Positions 45,644 through 58,625 are shown, numbered from the stretch's first letter. The stretch is DNA of 64,000 nucleotides from an uncultured bacterium (GCA_905182795.1 CAJJCZ010000003.1:45133-109132); one strand, 5' to 3'. Numbers and translations: made by a program. The notes: a model not told the origin generated them from the sequence alone.

Positions 45644-46947
45644 CTTAAAACATCCTTCATGTGTTTAACTCGCCGAGAAATTAGCGCGGATGTGCCAATA
45701 TCTTTTCTATGAAAAAGTTTTCCACCAATACTACCAACCCCCTTTTCAGCAACCCGCTCCGCTACAACAATGTCGCGATCAATGCCAATAAATGCAGCTG
45801 TTCGTGATCCAGTTGCGGTTAGTACGCCATTTTTTTCCTGAACAGCGGCCAGATATAACCCATCAAGACTTGTATTACACACAACCTCAAAATCCCTACT
45901 CGGTTTGTTCGGATATCCCTCGGGCACCGCATATTTACAAACAGTTGCTTTGCGCGAAAAAACAATTTTTAAATCTTTAAGCGAACCAGAAACAATTGCT
46001 TTACAAATGTCCATAAAGTCGGTTTCTAAAATACTTAAAACGTTCACGGCTTCGGGGTCGCCAAACCTTGCATTGTATTCAATAACCTTAACCCCAGAAC
46101 TTGTTAACATAAACCCGCCATATAAAACACCGCGAAATTTTTCACCGGTTTGTTTGTAAAGCTCTAGAGCAACCCGCTCATTGGTTTTTTGAGCTGCGGC
46201 TATATCTTCTTTAGATAAAAAGGGAAGTGAGTGATTGGCAAAAGAGTATGTGCCCATTCCACCAGTATTTGGCCCCACATCCCCATCAAAAACCCTTTTA
46301 TGGTCTTGAACCGCCGGCATATGGGCGCAATAAGTTCCATCACAAAAACTCATTAAAGAAAACTCTTCACCTAAAAATTTTTCTTCTATTAAAAAGGTTC
46401 CCCCGCTATCTACTATAGATTTTGCATAAGAAAGAGACTCGTGAATAGAATTTAAATGTTCGCCAGAAACCTTAACTCCCTTCCCCCCCATTAAACCGTC
46501 ACACTTAATTACATACTGTTCGCCTAGATTTTTTAGAAAGCTTTTTACTCCAACCAAAGAAGAAAACTCCATTCTTTCTGGATTTTTTTCTGGATCACAG
46601 AGATCCAAAATATTTCTTGCAAAAGCCTTGCTAGTTTCTATTTTTGCTACACTTTTTCTTGGGCCAACACACAAAATACCGCCCTCTTCTAGCGCATCAA
46701 CAAGTCCGATTTCCAAGGGGTTTTCTGGGCCAACAATTGCAATATCAATTGATAGTTTTTTTGCAAGAGAGACGACCTCATCAACATCCCTTAAGGACCG
46801 CTCAAAATAAGAGACTGTTAGGGGCTTTATTTGTGGGTTGGTGCTTGGAGCAATACAAAACAAAGACAGTGGCCCGCGACTTTTTTTAATTTTTTTAGCA
46901 ATGGCAACTTCTCTTGCTCCCGAGCCCACTAAAAGCACGTTGTTCAT
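45640..46947 (-). CDS. purD: Phosphoribosylamine-glycine ligase
   Basis: PurD joins phosphoribosylamine and glycine using ATP to form GAR. The 435-residue protein has the N-terminal 'NVLLVGSGAREVAIAKKIKK' (a GSGxREhA variant), the ATP-grasp core ('YVIKCDGLMGGKGVKVSG', 'LIEEKFLGEEFSLMSFCDG') and 'YNARFGDPEAVNVLSILETD'. It overlaps purF and purN by 4 bases each. Standard length. The upstream neighbour purF makes its unstable substrate, so close coupling is sensible. Confidence 0.95.
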   Translation of the reverse strand: MNNVLLVGSGAREVAIAKKIKKSRGPLSLFCIAPSTNPQIKPLTVSYFERSLRDVDEVVSLAKKLSIDIAIVGPENPLEIGLVDALEEGGILCVGPRKSVAKIETSKAFARNILDLCDPEKNPERMEFSSLVGVKSFLKNLGEQYVIKCDGLMGGKGVKVSGEHLNSIHESLSYAKSIVDSGGTFLIEEKFLGEEFSLMSFCDGTYCAHMPAVQDHKRVFDGDVGPNTGGMGTYSFANHSLPFLSKEDIAAAQKTNERVALELYKQTGEKFRGVLYGGFMLTSSGVKVIEYNARFGDPEAVNVLSILETDFMDICKAIVSGSLKDLKIVFSRKATVCKYAVPEGYPNKPSRDFEVVCNTSLDGLYLAAVQEKNGVLTATGSRTAAFIGIDRDIVVAERVAEKGVGSIGGKLFHRKDIGTSALISRRVKHMKDVLS

Positions 46948-48401
46948 TCTTTTTTAGAGGAGTCCAACCTATTTTTTTCAAGCTGCCTTAAAAATTCTTT
47001 TGTTACGTTTCCCGCACAATAGTTCCCGGTAAAAACAGAATCTTCAAAATTTTTAATTTTAGGATTACCTATTTGGGCAGCACGCTTTAAAGCTTCTAGT
47101 TCTTGATAGATTAGGGTATCAGCGCCGATAAACTTTTCTATTTCTCCAACAGTTCTGCCGCTAGCTACCAGATCGGCTGTTGCGGGCATGTCAATACCAT
47201 ATACATTTTGATATCTAATTGGGGGAGACGCAGAAGCAAAAAACACTTTCTTTGCACCGTTTTTTCTAACCATTTCAATAATTTTTTTAGACGTATTTCC
47301 CCTTACAATAGAGTCGTCTACAAGTAAGACATTTTTATTTTTAAACTCTATTTCAATAGGACTTAACTTGTGGGCAACAGACCTCTTTCTAATACCTTGG
47401 CCCGGCATTATAAAGGTTCTGCCTATATATCTGTTTTTAATAAACCCCTCACGATATTTTGCGCCAAGCTTATATGCAACCTGCATAGCCGAGGTTCTAC
47501 TTGTGTCTGGTATGGGGATAACAACGTCTATGTCAAGGTGGCTGTATTCTTTTAATATCTTTTCACCCAAAAAGTCGCCCATTCTTAGGCGGGCCTTATG
47601 AACTGAAATAGAGTCAATTGTAGAGTCTGGGCGAGAAAAATAAACAAACTCAAAAAGACAAGGAGTGTGATCTTCTTTTTTAGAACATTGTTTTTTTGAG
47701 AGCTCCCCAACCTCTGAAATAATAATTGCCTCTCCGGGGTTCACGTCTCGGACAAAAGAATAGCCCAAAGCACTAAGGGCTGAGCTTTCTGACGCAACCA
47801 TATAAGAATCTTTATTTTTCCCCAAAACTAGGGGACGAATTCCGTTTGGATCTCTAAAAGCCACAATACCAACCCCAGCAACAAGCATTATTACTGCATA
47901 TCCACCATCACACTGTTGGTATACGTTTTTTAGGGCAGCAAATACATGAGTATTTTTTAAAACCCTAAAATTTGTTTTATAAAGTTCATATGCAAAAAGA
48001 TTTAACAAAACCTCAGAGTCTGACCGCGTATTAAACTGACAAAAGTGTGTTTTTAAAAGAGAACCCCTTATTTCTTCGCTGTTAGTTAGAGTTCCGTTGT
48101 GTGCGAGTGAAATATTAACTGGGTTTGCCGAATAAAAAGGCTGGGCTTCATCTACGCTTGAACATCCCGCCGTAGGATATCTTACATGACCCACACCAAT
48201 ATTACCCTCCAAATTTAAAGACTCAGGGGTTTTAAAAACCTCCGTTACCACACCAAGTTCTTTATGTAGAGACATTTTTGATTTATCCCAAGTAGCAATA
48301 CCGGCAGCATCTTGCCCCCTGTGTTGTACCTGTATTAGGGCGTCGCATATCTCTCCAGATACGTTTTTATTTTTATGATATATTCCAACTATTCCGCACA
48401 T
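46944..48401 (-). CDS. purF: Amidophosphoribosyltransferase
   Basis: PurF is the committed step: PRPP plus glutamine gives phosphoribosylamine. The 485-residue protein begins 'MCGIVGIYHKNKNVSG', so the nucleophile Cys2 is exposed after Met removal and no propeptide is present. 'ALIQVQHRGQDAAGIATWD' belongs to the glutaminase domain, and 'NVLLVDDSIVRGNTSKKIIE' is the PRPP-binding motif. One C-terminal cysteine ('FTGNYCAGNV') is present, but the full Fe-S cysteine set of the Bacillus-type enzyme is not obvious. It overlaps purD by 4 bases and follows purB after two. Confidence 0.95.
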   Translation of the reverse strand: MCGIVGIYHKNKNVSGEICDALIQVQHRGQDAAGIATWDKSKMSLHKELGVVTEVFKTPESLNLEGNIGVGHVRYPTAGCSSVDEAQPFYSANPVNISLAHNGTLTNSEEIRGSLLKTHFCQFNTRSDSEVLLNLFAYELYKTNFRVLKNTHVFAALKNVYQQCDGGYAVIMLVAGVGIVAFRDPNGIRPLVLGKNKDSYMVASESSALSALGYSFVRDVNPGEAIIISEVGELSKKQCSKKEDHTPCLFEFVYFSRPDSTIDSISVHKARLRMGDFLGEKILKEYSHLDIDVVIPIPDTSRTSAMQVAYKLGAKYREGFIKNRYIGRTFIMPGQGIRKRSVAHKLSPIEIEFKNKNVLLVDDSIVRGNTSKKIIEMVRKNGAKKVFFASASPPIRYQNVYGIDMPATADLVASGRTVGEIEKFIGADTLIYQELEALKRAAQIGNPKIKNFEDSVFTGNYCAGNVTKEFLRQLEKNRLDSSKKE

Positions 48402-48403
48402 AA

Positions 48404-49753
48404 TTAATACTTTTTTAAAATCCTTTTTATTTCACCAAGATACGTTGCTGGCGTAAGGGCCAAAAGTACAGCCTTGTCTTGTTTTGAAATGCTTAGCTTG
48501 TTCACTAGCGCCAAATATGTTTCCCGACTTAGGGGAGTACCTCTGGTTAATTTTTTAATTTTATTATAGGCATCTTTATCTCCAGCCTTTCGCAAAATTG
48601 TTTGTATAGCTTCAGCTAAAATACTCCACTGGTCTTCCAGCTCTTTTGAAAGCTGTGTTTTGTTGGGATGAACTCTACCAAGACCACTAACAATATTTTT
48701 ATAAGCCAAAAGAGAGTGCCCAAAAGCAACCCCAACATTTCTAAAGAGGGTGCTCCCACTCAAATCTCTTTGCATTCTAGATCGAGAAAGTCTTGATGCC
48801 AAAAATACAAAACTAGCATTAGAAAGCTCCAGGTTTCCCTCCGCATTTTCAAAAGATATTGGATTAATTTTATGAGGCATGGTGCTTGACCCAACCTCCC
48901 CCAACTTGTTTGTTTGTGTAAAAATGTTTCTACTAATATACAGCCAAACATCAACGCTCATGTCAGTCAGAATGTTGTTAGTTCTTACAAACGCATGTAG
49001 TAATTCTGCAATTGAGTCGCTTGGCTCAACCTGTGTTGTAATTGGGTTGTTTTTTAGCCCCAAACTTTTAATAAACTTAGCCGAAAAAGCAGACCAAGAC
49101 TCTTTTGGAAAAGCAACGTTGTGAGCAGCAAAGGTACCGGTTGCTCCAGAAAACTTAGCCAACAACACATGATTTTTTATATATAAAACCTGTCTTTCTA
49201 GTCTGCTGTGAAAAACTGCCATCTCCTTTCCAAGAGTGGTGGTTGTTGCGGGTTGTCCGTGTGTTAAAGACAGCATAGGAGTGTTTTTTGTATTTTTTAT
49301 TAACAGCTCCAACGAGGAGGATACCTCCCCCAAAGCTTTTAATAGGGGCCCATCAATGCCGCGCTGAAACATTAGAGAATAAGAGGTGTTATTAATGTCT
49401 TCTGACGTAAGCCCAAAATGAACAAAGGGCACTAGATGTAAATAGCCATTTTTTTCTAGTTTTTGAGACAAATATCCGACGACAGCGTTGACGTCGTGGT
49501 TAGTTTTTGCTTCAATTCTTTTGACCATATTATACTCTTTTTGGTCAAATTTTGTATAAAAACTATGAAGCATTTTTTCATCACTCTTTTTTAGAGACAA
49601 GTCTTTTTTAAGTGCGCGGTGCCGAGAAAGGGCAATCAGATACTTTACCTCAATCTCAAGTCGCGACCTCATTAGGGCCTGTTCCGAAAAAAACTCGTTT
49701 AGTTCAACAACATTTTTTTTATACCTACCGTCTAAAGGAGAAATCGCGCTCAT
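48404..49753 (-). CDS. purB: Adenylosuccinate lyase
   Basis: PurB removes fumarate from SAICAR and from adenylosuccinate, so it acts both on the route to IMP and on the branch to AMP. The 449-residue protein is of the E. coli-like branch: it starts 'MSAISPLDGRYKKNVVELNE', has 'HFGLTSEDINNTSYSLMFQR', the catalytic histidine region 'LSLTHGQPATTTTLGKEMAV', and the superfamily signature 'VGSSTMPHKINPISFENAEG'. It overlaps purE by 4 bases. Fumarate released here can enter the complex II reaction encoded at the left of the window. Confidence 0.95.
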   Translation of the reverse strand: MSAISPLDGRYKKNVVELNEFFSEQALMRSRLEIEVKYLIALSRHRALKKDLSLKKSDEKMLHSFYTKFDQKEYNMVKRIEAKTNHDVNAVVGYLSQKLEKNGYLHLVPFVHFGLTSEDINNTSYSLMFQRGIDGPLLKALGEVSSSLELLIKNTKNTPMLSLTHGQPATTTTLGKEMAVFHSRLERQVLYIKNHVLLAKFSGATGTFAAHNVAFPKESWSAFSAKFIKSLGLKNNPITTQVEPSDSIAELLHAFVRTNNILTDMSVDVWLYISRNIFTQTNKLGEVGSSTMPHKINPISFENAEGNLELSNASFVFLASRLSRSRMQRDLSGSTLFRNVGVAFGHSLLAYKNIVSGLGRVHPNKTQLSKELEDQWSILAEAIQTILRKAGDKDAYNKIKKLTRGTPLSRETYLALVNKLSISKQDKAVLLALTPATYLGEIKRILKKY

Positions 49754-50145
49754 ATTTTCCCCAAATTTAACATTCTATGTACCGCTAAAGCACAATTCCC
49801 AGGATCAAGTACGGTTAATACGGGGGTCATGCTCGGCATTTGTAGAGTAGAGTGAATATTAATACTCATATCCACCTTATCTTGAAATGGGGGGCAACCA
49901 ATGGTTGGCTTCATTGTGTTTGCTGCCACAAACCCCGAAAGAGCATTGGATCTGCCGGCGATGGTTACAAAAACAACATGTTCTTCTGGCCCATAAGACC
50001 TTATAATTTCTAAAACTTTTTCTGGGTTTTTGTGTGCAGAGGCAGCAAAGGTTTCGTGGCTAACACTTAAAGTGTCAAGCGTAGAAGTGATTTTATCTGC
50101 GTGTCCCTGATCAGAGGTTGAACCCATAATCAATACGGCTTTCAT
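49750..50145 (-). CDS. purE: Class II AIR carboxylase (PurE)
   Basis: The 131-residue PurE is short and its sequence is of class II type: 'VLIMGSTSDQGHADKI', 'ASAHKNPEKVLEIIRSYGPE', 'VTIAGRSNALSGFVAANTMK' and 'TIGCPPFQDKVDMSINIHST'. The AGRSNALSG and CPP blocks resemble the AIR carboxylase half of animal PAICS and the Treponema-type enzyme, which carboxylate AIR directly with CO2. Class I enzymes instead need N5-CAIR made by PurK. No purK is present in this operon, which agrees. It overlaps purC and purB by 4 bases each. Confidence 0.88.
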   Translation of the reverse strand: MKAVLIMGSTSDQGHADKITSTLDTLSVSHETFAASAHKNPEKVLEIIRSYGPEEHVVFVTIAGRSNALSGFVAANTMKPTIGCPPFQDKVDMSINIHSTLQMPSMTPVLTVLDPGNCALAVHRMLNLGKI

Positions 50146-51116
50146 AGTAGCTCCTTGGTGTTGTTAAAGATTCTTTCATCAATATTCGTTAGGTCTGGAA
50201 ACTGAAATTTTTCACCCGTTATAAGCTCATATAACAAAATATATCTCGCAGATAATTCTATAATTAGCTCATCTGGGGCTTCCGGCAACACCTTGTCATT
50301 ATATGGGTCGCAGTTTTTTATAAACCAAAGCCTAAGAAATTCTTTATCAATGTTTTGCGGCTCTTCATTTTGAGCAAAACGATCCGCATAGGTTTCTTCG
50401 ATCCAATATCGACTAGAGTCGGGCGTGTGTATTTCATCAACAAATTTAATATTCCCATGCACATCTTTCCCCAGCTCATATTTGGTATCTACGAGGATTA
50501 ATCCATTTTTTGCTGCGACGCGTTGCCCATAATTAAAAAGATCCAAACTCATTTGTGCCGCCCTATCAAAGTCTTTTTCTGTCATGAGCCCCAAACTAAG
50601 AATTTCATCTTTTGAAACAGGCCTATCGTGAACCTTGTCTTTTGTGGTTGGAGTCAACATTGGCTCCCCAAGTTTTTGATTTTTTTTCAACCCAGAGGGG
50701 ATAGGGTTACCACAATATTCTTTGGCACCGTTCTTATACACCGTCCAAAGAGAGGTTTCGGTTGATCCGGTAATATACCCCCTTACAACAAACTCTACCT
50801 GGAACACATCACACTTTTCTACAAGCGAAATATTGGGATCCGGAGTGCTGATTAAATGATTTGGAAACTGGTCTTTTGTTTTTTCAAACCACCACGCACT
50901 GACCAAGTTTAATACAGTGCCCTTATAGGGAATTCTTGCCAAGTCTCTGTCAAACGCGCTTTGCCTGTCAGTGGAGACCATGAGGACTTTGTCGTCTAAG
51001 AAATAGGCATCACGCACCTTACCCACCTGTTTATTTTGTACGTGAATGTTGGTATCCTGAATTGTGTTATTCAGGTTCTCGCTAATTACCTGATAATATT
51101 TTTTGTCAATATTCAT
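50142..51116 (-). CDS. purC: SAICAR synthase
   Basis: PurC couples aspartate to CAIR with ATP. The 324-residue protein is the long ADE1-like form: 'KVRDAYFLDDKVLMVSTDRQ', 'LARIPYKGTVLNLVSAWWFE', 'FVVRGYITGSTETSLWTVYK' and 'LILVDTKYELGKDVHGNIKF' with 'VDEIHTPDSSRYW'. It overlaps purE by 4 bases in the order purC-purE, the same order as the fused human PAICS protein, which also contains class II PurE. It overlaps the purQ/S fusion by 11 bases. Confidence 0.95.
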   Translation of the reverse strand: MNIDKKYYQVISENLNNTIQDTNIHVQNKQVGKVRDAYFLDDKVLMVSTDRQSAFDRDLARIPYKGTVLNLVSAWWFEKTKDQFPNHLISTPDPNISLVEKCDVFQVEFVVRGYITGSTETSLWTVYKNGAKEYCGNPIPSGLKKNQKLGEPMLTPTTKDKVHDRPVSKDEILSLGLMTEKDFDRAAQMSLDLFNYGQRVAAKNGLILVDTKYELGKDVHGNIKFVDEIHTPDSSRYWIEETYADRFAQNEEPQNIDKEFLRLWFIKNCDPYNDKVLPEAPDELIIELSARYILLYELITGEKFQFPDLTNIDERIFNNTKELL

Positions 51117-52359
51117 GACGTTCTTGCGAAATTGGATTACTCAAAATATGACTATTTAAGATTAAATCAATGTCTTTTTTTATTTGTTTTTTTTGAGAGA
51201 CCACCTCCCAAATTGTGCCCTTTAAAATATTTTTAATATTTAGAAAGCCAAAACGCTTTTGCAGGGTTTCTTTCATTTTTCGGCCTTCAATATTTTCTTT
51301 TTCTCTTACAAGAAAGCGAGAACCGGAATTTTTTTCTACGCCATCAACCACAAACTCTTTGTTTGGGTTAAACAATACGTCTGTTGCATATATATTTTTC
51401 ATATCTAAAGCCCCATCATGCTCTATTTCAAGATGCAAATATTTTTTTATAACAATACCCCCCAAACCAAGCCCGTTTATACATTGTGCAACAGAAATTG
51501 CTTCGTTGTCAGCAATAATCATTGATATTAAAAGTTCAGTAGTGTGTTTTTCTTTTTTAAAGGGGGGGAGGGTTATTTTTTGAGAATCATACCTAAGAGA
51601 CCTATAACTAAACGACTTTTTGTTGCTCAAAAACTGGTTGAGTCCCCTAAAAATAGGATCACCGCTAGTTGTGCGTTCCGGATGCGGCATTACCGCCATT
51701 ACGTTGCCCGCCATATTGCCAAGAGCTGCAATGTTATTAATTGAACCGTTTGGATTTATAGGAAAATCATTTATAACCTCTCCGCCTTCATTGCAGTAAT
51801 GATATGCGGCAAGATTTTCTTTTTCGACAACCCTTTTCAGATCATCGTTCATCACAAACCTTCCTTCAGCGTGTGCCAACGGCACATTAAGAAAATTTTC
51901 ACTCTCTTGATCGATAAACGCAGAATTATTGTTTCCGTTGCTTTTCATATAACACCAGGTGTTGTAGTACCCAGTACCAACCACCTGGCTATTTTTTACC
52001 CGCTTATTTTGAGATAGGCCAACAACGGTATCAAGGTTTGTGTTTCCTGGGACCAAACCCGACTCCACTAAAATTTGAGCCCCATTGCAAATACCCAAAA
52101 CCGGTTTTCCTTGAATAGCCTCATCTTTTAATGTGTCCATTATTGGATCTAAAGAAGCAATAATACCCGACCTAGATCGATCTTCGTATGAGAAGCCACC
52201 AACAATGACATATCCAGCATACTCTCTTAAGCTAGAAGACGGCTCATTCCATAGGTGTGGGACAGCTATCATACCATTTCTTTTGATTGCTGCGATAGTT
52301 TCAAGCTCCGTATTTGAGCCGGGGAATTGAATAATAGCTATCTTGTGCTTATTTGTCAT
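51106..52359 (-). CDS. purQ: PurQ glutaminase fused to two PurS-like units
   Basis: The 417-residue protein is far longer than PurQ (about 220-230). Residues 1-260 are PurQ: 'IAIIQFPGSNTELETIAAI', nucleophile Cys91 in 'VLGICNGAQILVESGLVPG', and His226/Glu228 in 'VMPHPERTTSGDP'. Residues 274-340 and 347-415 each look like a PurS subunit: a first strand, then 'EAISVAQCINGLGLGGIVIK' or 'IEGRKMKETLQKRFGFLNIK', then a strand and a closing 'LFNPNKEF' or 'ILSNPISQE' (PurS L..NP motif). It should supply ammonia to PurL and bridge the complex. It overlaps purM and purC by 11 bases each. No separate purS is present. Confidence 0.85.
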   Translation of the reverse strand: MTNKHKIAIIQFPGSNTELETIAAIKRNGMIAVPHLWNEPSSSLREYAGYVIVGGFSYEDRSRSGIIASLDPIMDTLKDEAIQGKPVLGICNGAQILVESGLVPGNTNLDTVVGLSQNKRVKNSQVVGTGYYNTWCYMKSNGNNNSAFIDQESENFLNVPLAHAEGRFVMNDDLKRVVEKENLAAYHYCNEGGEVINDFPINPNGSINNIAALGNMAGNVMAVMPHPERTTSGDPIFRGLNQFLSNKKSFSYRSLRYDSQKITLPPFKKEKHTTELLISMIIADNEAISVAQCINGLGLGGIVIKKYLHLEIEHDGALDMKNIYATDVLFNPNKEFVVDGVEKNSGSRFLVREKENIEGRKMKETLQKRFGFLNIKNILKGTIWEVVSQKKQIKKDIDLILNSHILSNPISQERHEY

Positions 52360-53391
52360 TCAAATAAACCCGTTTAGATGAATTTGATACAATAACACCT
52401 ATTTCGAGGCAATTATTTGCCCCCAACATTTTTATAAGCCGACCTTTGTGTGATGGGTCAACGATAATAGTAAGGCCAATCCCCATATTAAAAGTGCGAT
52501 ACATTTCATTCATTTCTAAGTCTAAATTTTCTATTAAAAACTGAAAAATGGGAATTTTCCCCCATGAATTGACCTTAATTTCTGCAGCAAAACCGTCAGG
52601 AAAAACCCTAGGAACATTGTCTAACAAACCACCCCCAGTTATGTGAGCTAAGCTTTTAAGTGGAAATTCTTTTTCAATAAGAAGGTTAATCATTTTGCTA
52701 TAGTTTTTATGTGGAGCAAGCAAGGCTTTTTCGACAGTGGTTTTTTTGTCTGAAAGCGTATCGTTTATATCGAGATTTAATACCTCAAAAACCAACTTTC
52801 TTGCCAGCGAATATCCATTTGTATGTAGTCCATTAGACGGGATCCCCATAATTAAATCACCCTGTTTAACAGAAGAGCCATCCACAATATTTTTTCGCTC
52901 TACAATACCAGTTGCAACCCCAACTAAATCATACTCATTTTTATGATATGTACCAGGCATTTCAGCTGTTTCTCCACCAACCAGGGACACCCCCAAATTT
53001 TTACACTCTGTAGCGACGCTTTTAATAATATCTGAAACTATTTGCGGCTCTAAGGAGCTGCTTGCAATATAGTCAAGAAAGGTAAGCGGTTTTGCCCCCG
53101 TAGCCGCCACATCATTACAACAAGCGTTTACTAAATCAAAACCTATAAAACCAAAGCTATTACATCTTTGTGCCACAGCCATCTTTGTGCCAACACCATC
53201 AATGCTCTGCACCATAACAGGATCATCATACCCGCTAACAATGTCTTTAATGCTATACATTGACCCAAACCCACCAATTGAAGACAAAACATTTTTGTTA
53301 AAAGTAGACTGAATGACCTCTTTAGACGATGCTATTACATGATCTGCTTTTTCAATATCCACGCCAGCATCTTTATATGAAATTTTTTGCT

Positions 53392-53395
<4 letters not shown>
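52349..53395 (-). CDS. purM: Phosphoribosylformylglycinamidine cyclo-ligase (AIR synthase)
   Basis: PurM closes the imidazole ring of FGAM to AIR with ATP. The start is the ATG at 53395 ('MKQKISYKDAGVDIEKADHV', 348 residues), overlapping purL by ATGA. The track start at 53428 lies inside purL. Family blocks include 'PVMVQSIDGVGTKMAVA', 'VNACCNDVAATGAKPLTFLD', 'LVGGETAEMPGTYHKNEYDL' and 'LAHITGGGLLDNVPRVFPDG'. Length is normal. It overlaps the purQ/S gene by 11 bases. Confidence 0.95.
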
Positions 53396-57023
<3,628 letters not shown>

Positions 57024-57048
57024 TTATTGATAAGATGTAATTTATGTT

Positions 57049-58296
57049 GTGGATTCTAGATACCAAAATAATACTTTGAAAACCCTGATTTTTTTAAGCT
57101 TTTTCTTTTTTAATAGCTGTGCATTTGTTGGGCAACTGGCGATTCCATTGGAGTCCATTGACAAACCAAGGGGCCCTTATGATATTGGCACCCAAATCTT
57201 TTTTTGGACCGATGAAACGAGAAGCGAACAATATACTACAGACCCAACAGATCTTAGAAATTTATTAGTACAAATCTGGTATCCCGCACAAATGAAAGAT
57301 AGCTATCAAAAAACAACCCACATGGTTTTTCCTGAACGCACCCTAAACTCTATGGCGAACACACTTAATGCGCCGGCCAGTCTTATACGGCACGGCACTA
57401 GACTAATGTCAAGTGCGGTACAGGGAGCATACCCCATAGAAGGAGAAATATTTCCATTAATATTATTTTCACATGGCGACGGCGGTGTGGCTACACAAAA
57501 TTTATCACAAATTGAAGAGTTGGTAAGCCGCGGGTATATTGTAATTGCCCCAAATCACACATATAATGCCTCGATTACTTTTGACAAAGACGGCACCCCT
57601 ATTACCTATAAGTCTAACATAACCTGGACAGAGCAATCACTACATAATAAAAAATATTATGCAAATCAATTAATACGATATCGCTATGAAGACATGATGT
57701 TTCTTTTAAATGAGATATCTAAAACAGAACTGCAGGGAGCCGTAGTAAATCCCTACCATGCAATGATTAATTTTGATCGTATAGGGATGATGGGGCATTC
57801 AATGGGCGCCGGCACCAGCTACCATGCTCTTATAAATAATAAGCGCATTAAGTCGGTCGTAGCGCTAGATGGGTGGTTTTTCCCCTTAGACCAGAAGACC
57901 TTTTCCACAAAAACAAACAAGCCATTTTTACATCTAGGCCAGGAGGAGTTTTTAGATCTGAGTGTTGGTGGAGATATTAACGATTCAGAAGTAGGAAAAA
58001 TTAATTTTGATATTCATAACACCATATTAAAGAACAACTCCAGTTCTTTTGTTGTATATGTTAAGAATAGCTTACACCAAGACTTTACCGACTTTAAACA
58101 GACATATATTCAAGATAGGCCATTTACCTTTCCAATATCAGGCCTCGGGGATGTTTCAAAAAATAAAATCAAAAATATTATGAATAAATCCATTGTAGAG
58201 TTTTTTGACTACACCCTTAAAGAAAAAACATTTGATATAGCTGTTTTAGATAAATATAAAAAAAGCATAGAGACCAACTATGACATCAGCAAATAA
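57049..58296 (+). CDS. PAF-acetylhydrolase-like alpha/beta hydrolase lipoprotein
   Basis: The 415-residue protein has an N-terminal lipoprotein signal ending 'FFFFNSC'. The track start is GTG 57049. A TTG at 57076 gives a compact signal 'MKTLIFLSFFFFNSC' and may be the true start. The body matches the platelet-activating-factor acetylhydrolase branch: 'PLILFSHGDGGVATQ', nucleophile serine in 'GMMGHSMGAGTSYHAL' (about 250), aspartate in 'VVALDGWFFPL' (about 273) and histidine in 'SLHQDFTDFKQTY' (about 343). It probably hydrolyses ester or short acyl groups at the envelope; the substrate is unknown. It is divergent from purA. Confidence 0.82.
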   Translation: MDSRYQNNTLKTLIFLSFFFFNSCAFVGQLAIPLESIDKPRGPYDIGTQIFFWTDETRSEQYTTDPTDLRNLLVQIWYPAQMKDSYQKTTHMVFPERTLNSMANTLNAPASLIRHGTRLMSSAVQGAYPIEGEIFPLILFSHGDGGVATQNLSQIEELVSRGYIVIAPNHTYNASITFDKDGTPITYKSNITWTEQSLHNKKYYANQLIRYRYEDMMFLLNEISKTELQGAVVNPYHAMINFDRIGMMGHSMGAGTSYHALINNKRIKSVVALDGWFFPLDQKTFSTKTNKPFLHLGQEEFLDLSVGGDINDSEVGKINFDIHNTILKNNSSSFVVYVKNSLHQDFTDFKQTYIQDRPFTFPISGLGDVSKNKIKNIMNKSIVEFFDYTLKEKTFDIAVLDKYKKSIETNYDISK

Positions 58297-58459
58297 GCAG
58301 ATACTACTATATAATACTATAGAGCTTCAAACAGTGAAGTCGATACTTATTGAGGTTTTTGAAGGTGGCCCCGATTTAACAAAAACGACTCCGAGATTAC
58401 AGAACTACCTAAGTTCTCGACAGAGCAAAGGCGTTTTAGACAAAATAATCTCCTTCTAA
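58280..58459 (+). CDS. Possible small ORF overlapping the hydrolase end
   Basis: A 59-codon frame begins at ATG 58280 inside the last codons of the hydrolase gene and ends at TAA 58459. Its translation ('MTSANKQILLYNTIELQTVK', later 'PRLQNYLSSRQSKGVLDKII') is well-mixed in amino acids and not of low complexity, but I recognise no family and see no strong ribosome-binding site. It may be a small coupled gene, a decayed remnant of a longer gene, or chance. Confidence 0.25.
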   Translation: MTSANKQILLYNTIELQTVKSILIEVFEGGPDLTKTTPRLQNYLSSRQSKGVLDKIISF

Positions 58460-58464
58460 TATTA

Positions 58465-58490
58465 TCAAAATTTGCTCAAAATTTGCTCAA
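58465..58490. repeat. Tandem 11-base repeat
   Basis: TCAAAATTTGC occurs twice head-to-tail followed by a partial third unit TCAA, in the gap between the hydrolase gene and the TonB-dependent receptor. It lies right after the small ORF. A pair of protein-binding sites one helical turn apart would have this spacing. Confidence 0.6.
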
Positions 58491-58560
58491 TATTTTAATA
58501 TTATTAGGCCTAAAAAAAGATAGATTTTATTTTTTTTAGCTAATTTGTCCACTGGGAAGG

Positions 58561-58579
58561 CAATACTAAAAAAGTATTG
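58561..58579. promoter_or_regulatory. Hairpin overlapping a TTGACA box
   Basis: CAATACT-AAAAA-AGTATTG is a perfect seven-base-pair inverted repeat. Its right arm runs into TTGACA (58577-58582), an exact sigma-70-type -35 hexamer. No good -10 hexamer sits at the usual spacing, so promoter use is uncertain, but the inverted repeat over a -35 box is operator-like. Confidence 0.35.
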
Positions 58580-58625
58580 ACATCCATGGAAACAATCCTC
58601 AATTTAAATGGATTTCACATTTGAA

